The position numbers and the translations under genes were made by a program. The notes beneath the pieces are model-generated. The model did not search any database. It saw only the letters and a list, made by a program, of their open reading frames with translations, and was not told the origin of the DNA. Positions 6,651 through 13,828 of a DNA stretch of 39,129 nt are shown here, piece by piece. The stretch's first letter is position 1; the number at the start of each line of letters is the position of its first letter. The DNA is from a virus. The DNA is taken from IMG/VR virus record IMGVR_UViG_3300020473_000004, positions 1 to 39,129 of that record; one strand, 5' to 3'.

Positions 6651-6677
6651 CTTTAACTTTAACTTAGGATTATTGAC

Positions 6678-7190
6678 ATGAATATTACAGATTACAAATC
6701 TAACTTCGCTCAGACTGATAACAGTGCCAAAACTGCTAACCGTGACGCAGTCAAACAGATTGCAGATGGCCTCGTTGCACTCGCCAAGACTAACTGCGAC
6801 CACGCTTACATGGTTGAGACACAGGATGGCCCACCTCGTCGCCCTCTCGACTACGTCGTTTCGGTCTTGATCTCAGGCTTGCTTGAGAAAGCCCACTGGC
6901 TTCTCGACACTAACTTGCCCAAAGACGAGACCATCGTCAGCAACAGATGGGAGGCTGTAAAGGCCGAGGGCCAGCCTGCTACGGAGATACAGTTCAATAA
7001 GTTCAATGCCGCGCTTGCAGGCAAGCAGGCTTACAGCCTCAAGGCTGACCTTATTGACACTGTATGGAAGTCAATGCAGGAGGCACACGAAGAGTTGACA
7101 GGCAACACATACACACCTTGGAAGAAACGCAAGGTGATGATGGAACGTCAGCGTGACTCAGCAGAGTCGTTCTTCGCACAGTTCGAATAA
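6678..7190 (+). CDS. Hypothetical early protein with C-ending codon bias (170 aa)
   Basis: The start ATG follows TTAGGA. The protein is soluble and alpha-helical in look (many Ala, Lys, Glu), with a TPWKKRKVMMERQRDSAESFF C-terminus and no recognisable catalytic motif. Its codons end in C far more often than those of neighbouring genes (runs of CTC, GCC, AAC, GAC, TAC), which suggests high expression or recent transfer. A strong Rho-independent terminator follows 10 bases after the stop, so it closes the first early transcription unit. Function is unknown. Confidence 0.75.
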   Translation: MNITDYKSNFAQTDNSAKTANRDAVKQIADGLVALAKTNCDHAYMVETQDGPPRRPLDYVVSVLISGLLEKAHWLLDTNLPKDETIVSNRWEAVKAEGQPATEIQFNKFNAALAGKQAYSLKADLIDTVWKSMQEAHEELTGNTYTPWKKRKVMMERQRDSAESFFAQFE

Positions 7191-7200
7191 CATCCCTATT

Positions 7201-7238
7201 GGAGAGACACAGGCTTTCAGCTTGGTCTCTCCTTTTTT
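7201..7238 (+). terminator. Rho-independent terminator
   Basis: GGAGAGAC at 7201-7208 pairs perfectly with GTCTCTCC at 7225-7232, the loop can extend the stem (AGGC/GCTT), and six T follow at 7233-7238. It lies between the 170-aa gene and the RTX-like gene. Downstream early genes must be reached by read-through, antitermination or another promoter. Confidence 0.85.
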
Positions 7239-7264
7239 ACCAGCAACAGGATTGGAACAATCAA

Positions 7265-8224
7265 ATGGTTGATCGTTTTCTTAACTTTGCAGCCGTAGAA
7301 ACAACGACTGTGCATCGGCTGTACAACACTGACACAACAACGCATTTGTACACTACAGACGTTAACGAAGCTGGTGTACTGCGTAACACAGGGGCATGGC
7401 AGTACGAAGACCCAAAGTTTATGACTGTAACAGGCGATACAGAAGTTCATCGCTTTTTTCACACAGAGAAAGGACATCATATACTCACGGCTGATGCCAA
7501 CGAGTTCGCCTATATTAACAATCAACTGCCCCATTACAGGTACGAGGGTGTTGCATTTACAACGTCTGACGATGCTGGCTTGCCTGATGTGTACCGTTTT
7601 AGACACGACACAGAAGGGTCGTACTTCTACACAAACAATGTAGACGAATTTGCGTTTATAAACAATAACTTACCACATCTTATATACGAGGGCATTGCAT
7701 TTAAAGCGGCTGCACCACACGAAAACTTTCAAGGCGACAAAACAAACGACATTGTAACAATCAACTCACAGGACATTTTTACGTGGGAAGGCAATGACAC
7801 AATCAATGTAACAACAGACCATATCGAAGTATATGCGGGAGATGGCAATGACATTATTAATACCACAAAGACAAATAGCGAAAGTGGAGAAACACTCTTA
7901 TCGGGAGGCAATGGTAAAGATATTTTTAATTTTTATGCAAACGGCTCATCTAGTTTTGCAGTGGACTTTCGCCCTAATTACGGTAACAGCACGATTATTG
8001 ATTTCGACCCTGAAAATGACCTTCTTAATGTGCATATACCGAATCATGACATTGCGCTCGACCTAGAAAGTTCTTTTGTATCAATAACTTCGGAAGGAGA
8101 AGACACTAAAATAGTAATTGACTATGACTATATTCACGGCGAGATAACACTGTTAGGCGTTGACGCAAACGTGTTTAGCTCATCAATCGACAAACCAAGT
8201 GAATTTGATTTATTTCCAATATAG
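7265..8224 (+). CDS. RTX/DUF5648-type repeat protein (319 aa)
   Basis: The ATG at 7265 is chosen: a longer reading frame with a TTG at 7199 would start inside the terminator. Residues ~15-148 hold three repeats of the pattern (V/Y)HR-(L/F)-x-x-(T/D)-x-x-(T/H)-x-(Y/L)T-x-(D/N)-x-x-E...(P)-x-(Y)-x-YEG-x-AF, as in DUF5648 surface proteins. Residues ~172-225 contain calcium-binding RTX-like nonapeptides (WEGNDTINV, GDGNDIIN, GGNGKDIFNF), and the rest looks like a beta-roll cap. There is no N-terminal signal peptide, consistent with type I-type substrates. It is unusual in an early phage operon and may be an adhesin-like moron or an infected-cell surface factor. Confidence 0.75.
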   Translation: MVDRFLNFAAVETTTVHRLYNTDTTTHLYTTDVNEAGVLRNTGAWQYEDPKFMTVTGDTEVHRFFHTEKGHHILTADANEFAYINNQLPHYRYEGVAFTTSDDAGLPDVYRFRHDTEGSYFYTNNVDEFAFINNNLPHLIYEGIAFKAAAPHENFQGDKTNDIVTINSQDIFTWEGNDTINVTTDHIEVYAGDGNDIINTTKTNSESGETLLSGGNGKDIFNFYANGSSSFAVDFRPNYGNSTIIDFDPENDLLNVHIPNHDIALDLESSFVSITSEGEDTKIVIDYDYIHGEITLLGVDANVFSSSIDKPSEFDLFPI

Positions 8225-8232
8225 GAGCTACT

Positions 8233-9171
8233 ATGAATTATTTACATGCAGACTTACCAACCAAACACAACAACTATGCTATTGCGAGTGACGCATCAGG
8301 CAACTGTGCTGACTTCCCGATCGATGTGCTTCCGCTATATAGTCGTACTATTGACACTGGCATAGAAAACGAACTCGATGCTCGTCATGCAAGAGTAGTT
8401 GTACGCACTGACACTAACGAACACTTAGGCATTGTCGGCCCTCGTACTATGCCAATACCATATGCTCGTACAATGGAGGCCACTGACTACGTGTTAGACG
8501 ATGCTGGCCTGCGTTACACTTCTAATACAAAGGTGTTTGACAATGGCTCTACAATGCGTAGACAGATCACCTTTCCCAACATAACAATCGAGCCTGTTGT
8601 TGGCGATGTTGTTTGTTTCCAGATCGACCACTTTGACAGCTATAACGGCAAGTGGGCTTTGCAACTCAACGCAAGCGGTCAACGTCTTGTATGCCTCAAC
8701 GGCATGACACAGCCTGACTATTATGTTCGTGCTTATACACGACACACAACCAACGCTGTACTCAACGTGCATGAGTATGCTGAACAACTACGCGAGGGTA
8801 TTGAGAAGTTCAAAGAGTCAAATGACAAATACCAACGTTACTACAAACAACCATGCAATTACAGCAAGTTTGCTGATCTTATGCGCAAAACTATTGCATA
8901 TAACAAAGAGCATGAGTCAGACGAGAAACGTCCTGCAATTAGCAAAATGCGTATGGAACAACTTAACGGCTGTTGGGATTACAATTCCTCAACACTAGGT
9001 GAAAACTGTTGGGCTGCTTACAATGCCATGACTGAATGGGCTACACACGCCCCAACACGCGGTCAATCACATATGATGGAACGTAAACGCAACGCAGAAG
9101 TTGCTAAAGTGTTACGTCATCCAATGTGGAAAGACATGGTTAACGAAACAACTAACCTAAGGGTGGTATGA
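8233..9171 (+). CDS. DUF932 phage/plasmid-like protein (312 aa)
   Basis: It belongs to the DUF932 family seen on plasmids and phages. The landmarks are RVVVRTDTNEHLGIVGPR-x-MPIP near residue 55, a central beta-rich domain with two nearby Cys, and the C-terminal signature W-x-AYNAMTEWATH at about 260-272. The family is often linked to replication or anti-restriction loci, but its biochemical role is not established. A GGAGC site lies 7 bases before the ATG. It follows the RTX-like gene by 8 bp, so they are co-transcribed. Confidence 0.8.
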   Translation: MNYLHADLPTKHNNYAIASDASGNCADFPIDVLPLYSRTIDTGIENELDARHARVVVRTDTNEHLGIVGPRTMPIPYARTMEATDYVLDDAGLRYTSNTKVFDNGSTMRRQITFPNITIEPVVGDVVCFQIDHFDSYNGKWALQLNASGQRLVCLNGMTQPDYYVRAYTRHTTNAVLNVHEYAEQLREGIEKFKESNDKYQRYYKQPCNYSKFADLMRKTIAYNKEHESDEKRPAISKMRMEQLNGCWDYNSSTLGENCWAAYNAMTEWATHAPTRGQSHMMERKRNAEVAKVLRHPMWKDMVNETTNLRVV

Positions 9172-9398
9172 TGAAAACAAAAAGAGAAATAAGCGCTTGG
9201 CAAGAACTGTCTGATCGTTGCGGCAGAATAAAAGCAGAAGATCAACACCACAGAACGATTATGGATAACCGATTCATGGCAATACATGATGCCGCAGATG
9301 AATTGGTTGCAATGGGTAATTATTGTCCAGAAGAAATCGCATACGACTGCGCATACACTGATCTGGAACAATACATAAAACAACGGAATATAAGATAA
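9168..9398 (+). CDS. Hypothetical early protein (76 aa)
   Basis: It starts at ATGATG overlapping the DUF932 stop, so either the ATG at 9168 or 9171 could be used; GGGTGG lies just upstream. It is a charged helical protein with three Cys and His-rich stretches, without a recognised metal pattern. No family is recognised. A 21-bp spacer with AAGGAGC follows before the next gene. Confidence 0.6.
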   Translation: MMKTKREISAWQELSDRCGRIKAEDQHHRTIMDNRFMAIHDAADELVAMGNYCPEEIAYDCAYTDLEQYIKQRNIR

Positions 9399-9419
9399 AA
9401 GTGCGGTAAGGAGCAAATC

Positions 9420-9623
9420 ATGCAACCATCATCATTTACAGTAACAGTTGACTTAACAACAACATTCACGTTTCAAATCTTTGCAAAAGATTATCTACAC
9501 GCACAATACGATGTAGATGAGTTACAGCTTTGCGACATCAAAGACATCATCAAAGACAAGTTATTGTATGGTGATGACATAGATCAAGAGTTTCAAGTAA
9601 CCAGACTAGAAGAGGACTTCTAA
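9420..9623 (+). CDS. Hypothetical early acidic protein (67 aa)
   Basis: AAGGAGC sits 6-7 bases before the ATG. The N-terminal third is a Thr/Val beta-like segment (VTVDLTTTFTFQIF) and the rest is acidic helix. The stop overlaps the next start (TAATG). No family is recognised. Acidic early proteins in phages can be DNA mimics, but nothing specific supports that here. Confidence 0.6.
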   Translation: MQPSSFTVTVDLTTTFTFQIFAKDYLHAQYDVDELQLCDIKDIIKDKLLYGDDIDQEFQVTRLEEDF

Positions 9624-9844
9624 TGACTATCGATATTTTTACCAATCACCAATATGACCGTGTGACTACGTTTGTAGAATACCAGCCAAAAGCTCATTCT
9701 GACGAACTAGCTCCTGCTTGTGTATTACTCAAGTTTGTAGGTGCTAACACCCATGTTTACATGACAATGGACGAAGTTGGACGCCTTGCTCGTCAGCTTG
9801 TGGACGCCTTGGAAACACACGGCGAGGAAGAGGAAGCAGCATAA
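9623..9844 (+). CDS. Hypothetical early protein (73 aa)
   Basis: Small soluble protein with a beta-strand-like middle (CVLLKFVGANTHVYMTMDEV), a helix, and a strongly acidic tail ending in EEEEAA. It is translationally coupled at both ends (TAATG overlaps). No family is recognised. Confidence 0.6.
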   Translation: MTIDIFTNHQYDRVTTFVEYQPKAHSDELAPACVLLKFVGANTHVYMTMDEVGRLARQLVDALETHGEEEEAA

Positions 9845-10137
9845 TGGCAGTCACAGTTTTCTCAGGCGTTATAGCCGCTATAGGCATCATCTTTTTGCTT
9901 GCCAAACTCAACATCAAACGCGTTTTGTGCTTTGACGTTGTTGTAGACATTGTTGTAACGCTTGGGCTAACTGTTCTGCTTGCAGGCACTTTTGCAGGCA
10001 TGATGGCTGCATTGCTTGGCGGTGCGATTATTTCAATATTTTTGTACATGACAAAACGTTTGTTTGGTTACGAAAAGCCAGTGTGGAATCGTTACTGGTT
10101 TACGTGGGTGAATGTACCACCGAAAGGAAGAGCGTAA
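9844..10137 (+). CDS. Polytopic membrane protein, early (97 aa)
   Basis: About three hydrophobic spans are visible (residues ~3-21, ~30-49, ~51-69), then a basic, aromatic C-terminus (NRYWFTWVNVPPKGR). Size and topology suit a class I-type holin, and the gene lies two genes upstream of the endolysin. Its start overlaps the preceding stop and its stop abuts the next start. Holin function is an inference from position and topology. A role in altering the host membrane early in infection is equally possible. Confidence 0.55.
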   Translation: MAVTVFSGVIAAIGIIFLLAKLNIKRVLCFDVVVDIVVTLGLTVLLAGTFAGMMAALLGGAIISIFLYMTKRLFGYEKPVWNRYWFTWVNVPPKGRA

Positions 10138-10374
10138 ATGTCATACATTGCTAAATTGTTTACTGCGCGCGTAGGTGTGTTTTGTGTGTTGCATATGCTT
10201 ACTACTTTCGTAATTTTCTGGCTTATGCTTGGCCTTAACATCAACCCTACGCTTGTTGCAGGCGTTGTTATTAGTTTTGTAATTACACCGTTCTGGTTGT
10301 TGCTTATTACAATGAACCTAGAACTATCAAAGCACATTGCTAAAATTGTGTATGGAAGGAATACAAATGACTGA
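10138..10374 (+). CDS. Membrane protein beside endolysin, holin candidate (78 aa)
   Basis: Two transmembrane spans (about residues 12-34 and 38-58) are separated by a short NPT turn, with a charged C-terminal tail (SKHIAKIVYGRN). This is the topology of a class II holin. It directly precedes and overlaps the endolysin gene by 8 bp. Together with the 97-aa membrane protein it could be a holin/antiholin pair. Not a recognised family; the call rests on context. Confidence 0.55.
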   Translation: MSYIAKLFTARVGVFCVLHMLTTFVIFWLMLGLNINPTLVAGVVISFVITPFWLLLITMNLELSKHIAKIVYGRNTND

Positions 10375-11005
10375 CATCAAAACGGAAGAGTTTTTTCTTA
10401 GCTCAATATTTCTAAACTTTAAGAATTTAATTGCTAAATGGGAAGGTGATGTCAGCGACCATCCCGACGATCCCGGTGGTTTTACCCGACGTGGTGTGTC
10501 TTTGCGGTATAATCCAGAGTACACAAAAGAAGATTTGATGAACTTCTCAAACGATGAGATTGATCTAATACTCTGGAATAAATACGGCAGACCTTTTAGA
10601 ATTTGGAATTGGTCGCCCGGACTTGCGTTAGCTTTTTACGACTGTTCAATAAATCAAGGGCCGGGAGCAGCCGTTTCCGTTTTGCAAAAAACAATCAACA
10701 AAATTTGTGGTGAGGAACTGAAAGTAGACGGTATCTTTGGATCAAAAACGGAAGGTGCATTACTTAAATACACAAACGATAACATACACACATATCCGTT
10801 TCGTAACTTACTAACGCAGTATTTAGCAAATAGAATGACAAGATATTGTTTTGGTGACGATACGTTTGCACAAGGTTGGTCTAATCGACTAATGGACATA
10901 GCTTTCTTTGCGTATCAGTTAGAACTAGAGTGGATGGCTTTACATCGTGAAGAAATTCGTAAAAGACACGAACAAATAGAGGAAGAAGAACCTACTACGC
11001 ACTAA
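10367..11005 (+). CDS. Endolysin, GH108-type muramidase (212 aa)
   Basis: The start at 10367 is chosen because GGAAGGA lies 6 bases ahead. The N-terminal domain carries the GH108 signature: KWEGD (catalytic Glu at 26) followed by DDPGGFTRRGVS (about 34-45). The second half contains a peptidoglycan-binding-3-type segment with KVDGIFGSKTEGAL. The enzyme would cleave the glycan strand of the cell wall. No signal peptide is present, so it needs a holin. It sits in the early-direction unit, apart from the spanin-like genes at 17.0-17.3 kb, which is unusual. A possible terminator begins at its stop. Confidence 0.85.
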   Translation: MTDIKTEEFFLSSIFLNFKNLIAKWEGDVSDHPDDPGGFTRRGVSLRYNPEYTKEDLMNFSNDEIDLILWNKYGRPFRIWNWSPGLALAFYDCSINQGPGAAVSVLQKTINKICGEELKVDGIFGSKTEGALLKYTNDNIHTYPFRNLLTQYLANRMTRYCFGDDTFAQGWSNRLMDIAFFAYQLELEWMALHREEIRKRHEQIEEEEPTTH

Positions 11006-11028
11006 AAAACTTGATTTGTGCGTATTTT
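10996..11028 (+). terminator. Possible terminator containing TTGTGCGTA motif, copy D
   Basis: TACGCAC (10996-11002, overlapping the endolysin stop region) pairs with GTGCGTA (11018-11024) around a 15-nt loop, and TTTT follows. The right arm is also the TTGTGCGTA motif (11016-11024) found at three other gene boundaries, here about 20 bases before the Cro-like gene. It may act as a weak terminator, a promoter element, or both. Confidence 0.5.
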
Positions 11029-11044
11029 AACGTATTAGTAGTGT

Positions 11045-11344
11045 ATGGGGGCGCGGTTAGATGCAGATACTAAGGCTCATCTGACATTAATAAGGCCATT
11101 TTTGGCATTTAAAAGAATGGCTTTAGGGTTAACGCAGGATGACCTTAACCATATGCTCGGTTTCGCAGACCGTTTAGTAAGTAAATGGGAGTGCGGAGAC
11201 CGTGACCCTTCGTGTTTTAGTTTTGAAGTCTGGTTTCAAACACTAGGGCTACCTTCCAAAGAGCAAGTAATCAAAGAAAGTTACGAATATGCAAAGTGTC
11301 ACAGGCATAGACTTGGGGCTAAAAGGAGCAATTGCGACTGTTAG
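11045..11344 (+). CDS. Cro/XRE-type helix-turn-helix regulator (99 aa)
   Basis: Residues ~20-65 read as an XRE domain: FKRMALGLTQDDLNHMLGF, then RLVSKWECGDRDPS, matching the scaffold and recognition helices of small phage repressors. The C-terminus is short and Cys/His-bearing. It overlaps the resolvase gene by 56 bp. It likely controls early transcription and may bind the palindrome at 6188-6206 (inference). The Shine-Dalgarno is weak, so expression may be low. Confidence 0.75.
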   Translation: MGARLDADTKAHLTLIRPFLAFKRMALGLTQDDLNHMLGFADRLVSKWECGDRDPSCFSFEVWFQTLGLPSKEQVIKESYEYAKCHRHRLGAKRSNCDC

Positions 11345-11783
11345 TTTATATCCTCTTACACTGGTTCAAGTAACAGATATGCCAGTAGTAGATAACTCCA
11401 TATGTGCGTATCAACTAAAATCAATAATCAAACAACACAAAAGCGACCATATTGTTATAGAAAATGTACACGCAATGCCAAATCAAGGCGTTGTATCTAT
11501 GTTTAAATTTGGGCGTAGCAAAGGGTTGGTTGAAGGTGTATTAGCAGCACAAAACAAACAAATAGAATGGGTGACTGCAAAAAAATGGAAATCTTATTAC
11601 CAGCTATCAAAACAAAAAAACGAAAGCAGAAATCTAGCTACTGCGTTGTTCAAAACAAGCACACAATGGCCTCTTAAAAAACACGATGGGAGGGCAGAAG
11701 CTACATTGATTGCTTTGTATGGACTCATAAGGAGACAATATGACCAATTCCCACAAGATACCGCATGGATGGAGGCCAAATGA
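11289..11783 (+). CDS. RuvC-like Holliday junction resolvase (164 aa)
   Basis: An RNase H-fold resolvase with the four acidic positions in place: D8 in TGIDLG, E58 in VIENVH, and D133/E137 in KHDGRAEA, plus the FGRSKGLVEGVL helix typical of this family. It cleaves branched DNA, needed to resolve recombination and replication intermediates before packaging. Length matches phage RuvC-like enzymes. The start lies inside the regulator gene and the end overlaps the DnaT-like gene by 44 bp. Confidence 0.85.
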   Translation: MQSVTGIDLGLKGAIATVSLYPLTLVQVTDMPVVDNSICAYQLKSIIKQHKSDHIVIENVHAMPNQGVVSMFKFGRSKGLVEGVLAAQNKQIEWVTAKKWKSYYQLSKQKNESRNLATALFKTSTQWPLKKHDGRAEATLIALYGLIRRQYDQFPQDTAWMEAK

Positions 11784-12042
11784 CAAACAATACGCAGAAA
11801 TTGTCCAAACTTACGACCGACTTAATATCGAAGTCGAACTTACCGAGTTCAGAGATTTCTGGACAACCTACGGTGCCTCTAAAAAAGACTGGCACAGGAC
11901 ATTCCTTAACCATTGCAAAAGACGGACGAAGTATATCGAGGCAAAAACCAAATTATCTCGACGATCAGAGTTTTCAGACACCACTGAAAGAAACAGATCA
12001 AGCATCATTGACGGTGCTTATGGATCAAGACGTTTCAGTTAA
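11740..12042 (+). CDS. DnaT-like replication protein, N-terminal DNA-binding module (100 aa)
   Basis: AAGGAG lies just before the ATG. Residues ~9-65 follow the DnaT/phage-replication pattern W-x-PND...A, then E-FRDFW-x-x-YG-x-x-KKDWHRTF-x-NHCKRR. The family couples primosome assembly to DNA. The C-terminal third is Ser/Arg-rich and unstructured in look. 263 bp of it are also read in the +1 frame by the next gene, which has its own GGAGG site. It is either one of two overlapping genes or the first half of a protein made by frameshift. Confidence 0.65.
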   Translation: MTNSHKIPHGWRPNDKQYAEIVQTYDRLNIEVELTEFRDFWTTYGASKKDWHRTFLNHCKRRTKYIEAKTKLSRRSEFSDTTERNRSSIIDGAYGSRRFS

Positions 12043-12463
12043 AAGCATAGAGCAATGGTCGCAAGAAAAACGCGACAAAGTGCTTTCCATAGCTGAAACA
12101 ATGAAAGAAAAAATCAAATATTGGGAACAACGGAACGAACCATACACATGCAAAGACACGCAATTACAACATCGCGCTAAAATAGGCAGATGTTTTGATC
12201 AATTGCGACAAAGCTTGATGATTAAAGAAATGCCAACCAAAGATGGCATGACAGCTTATTACGAAGCACTAGAAGGTTTCCCAATTGCGTTTATTATTGA
12301 AGCAACAAAACGATTAGAAAAACAACATAAGTACGCATCGTTTCCTCGCATTGCAGAATGGATTGACTGTTTAAATGCTATTGATCTTACTCACAGTCGA
12401 GGGCCGTTACGTGCAGTGCAAACACTTATCACAAGGATTACACACGTAAACACAATACTATAA
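11780..12463 (+). CDS. Putative helicase loader / replication protein (227 aa)
   Basis: The start at 11780 is chosen for GGAGG at 11771-11775. Residues 1-~87 overlap the DnaT-like gene in another frame and are Ser/Thr/Lys/Gln-rich and disorder-like, as expected for an overprinted stretch. The C-terminal ~130 residues are helical with YYEALEGFPIAFIIEATKRL...YASFPRIAEWI, resembling loader/replisome-organiser domains where a helix pair ends in FP-x-x-AE. It probably brings the host replicative helicase to the phage origin. Family assignment is tentative. Confidence 0.6.
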   Translation: MTNNTQKLSKLTTDLISKSNLPSSEISGQPTVPLKKTGTGHSLTIAKDGRSISRQKPNYLDDQSFQTPLKETDQASLTVLMDQDVSVKSIEQWSQEKRDKVLSIAETMKEKIKYWEQRNEPYTCKDTQLQHRAKIGRCFDQLRQSLMIKEMPTKDGMTAYYEALEGFPIAFIIEATKRLEKQHKYASFPRIAEWIDCLNAIDLTHSRGPLRAVQTLITRITHVNTIL

Positions 12464-12657
12464 TATTTTCCCCCTAATCCCGGAACGCTTTAAAGGGGCG
12501 CGGTGACCGTAAACAGAAATCGACTCTGCGAAATAAATCATATCGATGCTTGGCACTTTTCGTTAACAAGTGGGGGAGAGGGGCTGAGTTATCCCCGCAT
12601 TAAAATGCTTGAAGAGTCGAACCCTTTATTTTATAATCAACAATAGAGAGAGCTAAA
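12464..12657 (+). other. 194-bp intergenic element with cloverleaf-like pairing
   Basis: TCGACTCT (12520-12527) is matched by AGAGTCGA (12613-12620). Inside, ATGC 12546-12549 pairs with GCAT 12597-12600, enclosing two hairpins: CACTT 12554 / AAGTG 12572 and GGGG 12580 / CCCC 12596. The layout resembles a multi-branched RNA or a cruciform DNA element directly before the recombination genes. It contains no gene. It could be a small RNA, a leader, or a replication or regulatory site. Confidence 0.45.
12609..12637 (+). promoter_or_regulatory. Sigma70-type promoter for recombination operon
   Basis: TTGAAG (12609-12614), a 17-bp spacer and a perfect TATAAT (12632-12637). A start site would fall near 12644, some 14 bases before the 81-aa gene, leaving a short leader with AGAGAGAG. 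The -35 overlaps the right arm of the inverted repeat at 12613-12620. Confidence 0.65.
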
Positions 12658-12903
12658 ATGAATATACCTAATTTTTTCAAGAACACTTACGTTCCAAGTC
12701 CTGAACTTGTCAAAACACACATTGATCAAGCAGAACTTGTTGCATCAGCATTAGAATATACTTCCAAAGCATACGTAGCTGCAGGCGCGGACATTAAAGA
12801 TGATCTTGCGCAATGTATTACTTTGCTAAGTCACGCTGCAAAAACCAAATTTGAAAATGTAATTAACTCCAAAGAGGTTTTTATAGATGATTCTGTCCAA
12901 TAA
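12658..12903 (+). CDS. Hypothetical protein leading recombination operon (81 aa)
   Basis: AGAGAGAG precedes the ATG. Helical protein with Ala/Leu heptad-like spacing (VASALEYTSKAYVAAG) and an acidic C-terminus. No family is recognised. It is first after the 12609 promoter and overlaps the nuclease gene by 17 bp, so a role connected with recombination is likely but unproven. Confidence 0.6.
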   Translation: MNIPNFFKNTYVPSPELVKTHIDQAELVASALEYTSKAYVAAGADIKDDLAQCITLLSHAAKTKFENVINSKEVFIDDSVQ

Positions 12904-13825
12904 ACACAATCTTCATGCGTGTTGGGAAAATCTTGCGCTTTATTCACAACAAGATCGTGAACGTGAACTCAATGACTTTGCAGAAGTAGATGTTTTTTCT
13001 GCTACAGATTTGTTGCGCCCACCACGAGAGTTGCAATTAACACAACAACACCATGACAAGATAGATACAGATGTATCCAATCAAATTGATTTATTGATAG
13101 GAACAGCTATACACGCACATCTTGCAAAATGCGCCCCACAAGGAGCGTTAACAGAAAAACGGTACGCTATGTCCTTTGGAACATCAGAGGGCCGTTCTGT
13201 GAAGCTTACGGGCAAAATAGATGTGTTTTACCAAGGCATACTTACTGACTTCAAATCAGGTAAGGTAGCACGTTACAGTAGAGGTGTTCCTTTTGAGAAC
13301 GAAGCACAACTAAATATCTACCGTTATCTTATGCACCATCACGGTATAGAAGTTGACGAGTTAGAGGTGTCTGTTTGGTATAAAGATTGGAGCGTAGCAA
13401 TACACGAAGCTAAAACAGCCAAACGTCAAAATTACCCAGAAGCACCCATAGAGCGTTTACGTGTACCAGCTTGGTCAATACCTGACACGCATGATTACAT
13501 CGAACAACGGTTTGCCAAACACATAGCGGCTAAAACACAGCTTCCGTTATGTAGTGATGATGAACGTTGGTTGCGTGATCAAAAGTGGAAAGTAAAGAAA
13601 GAAGGTAGAGTTAACGCAGTCAGAGTTTTTGAAACAAAAGATGATGCAGAAAAGTTTATGGAGGCACCAATAAACCCTGCTGGCAGACCCTATGCAAAAT
13701 CTGAAAAAAATAAATTTTACATCGAGTATGAACAAGGTGCTTATGTCAAATGTATGCACTTCTGTTCTGCTGCTTCTGTTTGCGAACAAAACAATAACAA
13801 TCCAATCAAAGCATTTTTGGAGTAA
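12887..13825 (+). CDS. PD-(D/E)XK (RecB/Cas4-like) nuclease (312 aa)
   Basis: The motifs run in the expected order: IGTAIHAHL (His 76), LTGKIDVF (Asp 112), TDFKSGK (D121-x-K123), and EAQLNIYRYL with the motif-IV Gln. The C-terminus has CMHFC-x5-C (Cys 289, 293, 299), as in PDDEXK_1 proteins with a metal or Fe-S-like site, though the distant fourth Cys of classical Cas4/AddB is not evident. It would be the exonuclease partner of the annealing protein encoded 340 bp downstream, giving a Red-like recombination pair. Confidence 0.8.
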   Translation: MILSNKHNLHACWENLALYSQQDRERELNDFAEVDVFSATDLLRPPRELQLTQQHHDKIDTDVSNQIDLLIGTAIHAHLAKCAPQGALTEKRYAMSFGTSEGRSVKLTGKIDVFYQGILTDFKSGKVARYSRGVPFENEAQLNIYRYLMHHHGIEVDELEVSVWYKDWSVAIHEAKTAKRQNYPEAPIERLRVPAWSIPDTHDYIEQRFAKHIAAKTQLPLCSDDERWLRDQKWKVKKEGRVNAVRVFETKDDAEKFMEAPINPAGRPYAKSEKNKFYIEYEQGAYVKCMHFCSAASVCEQNNNNPIKAFLE

Positions 13826-13828
13826 AAA

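Noticed and set aside
6653-6677. Tandem TAACTT repeats and a TTGACA at 6673 as a promoter for the 170-aa gene
   Set aside because: TTGACA overlaps the start codon and no -10 lies at a proper distance; the repeats are too short to mean much.
7199-7264. TTG start at 7199 extending the RTX-like protein by 22 residues
   Set aside because: The extension lies within the terminator hairpin and has no ribosome site; the ATG at 7265 has GGA at a normal distance.
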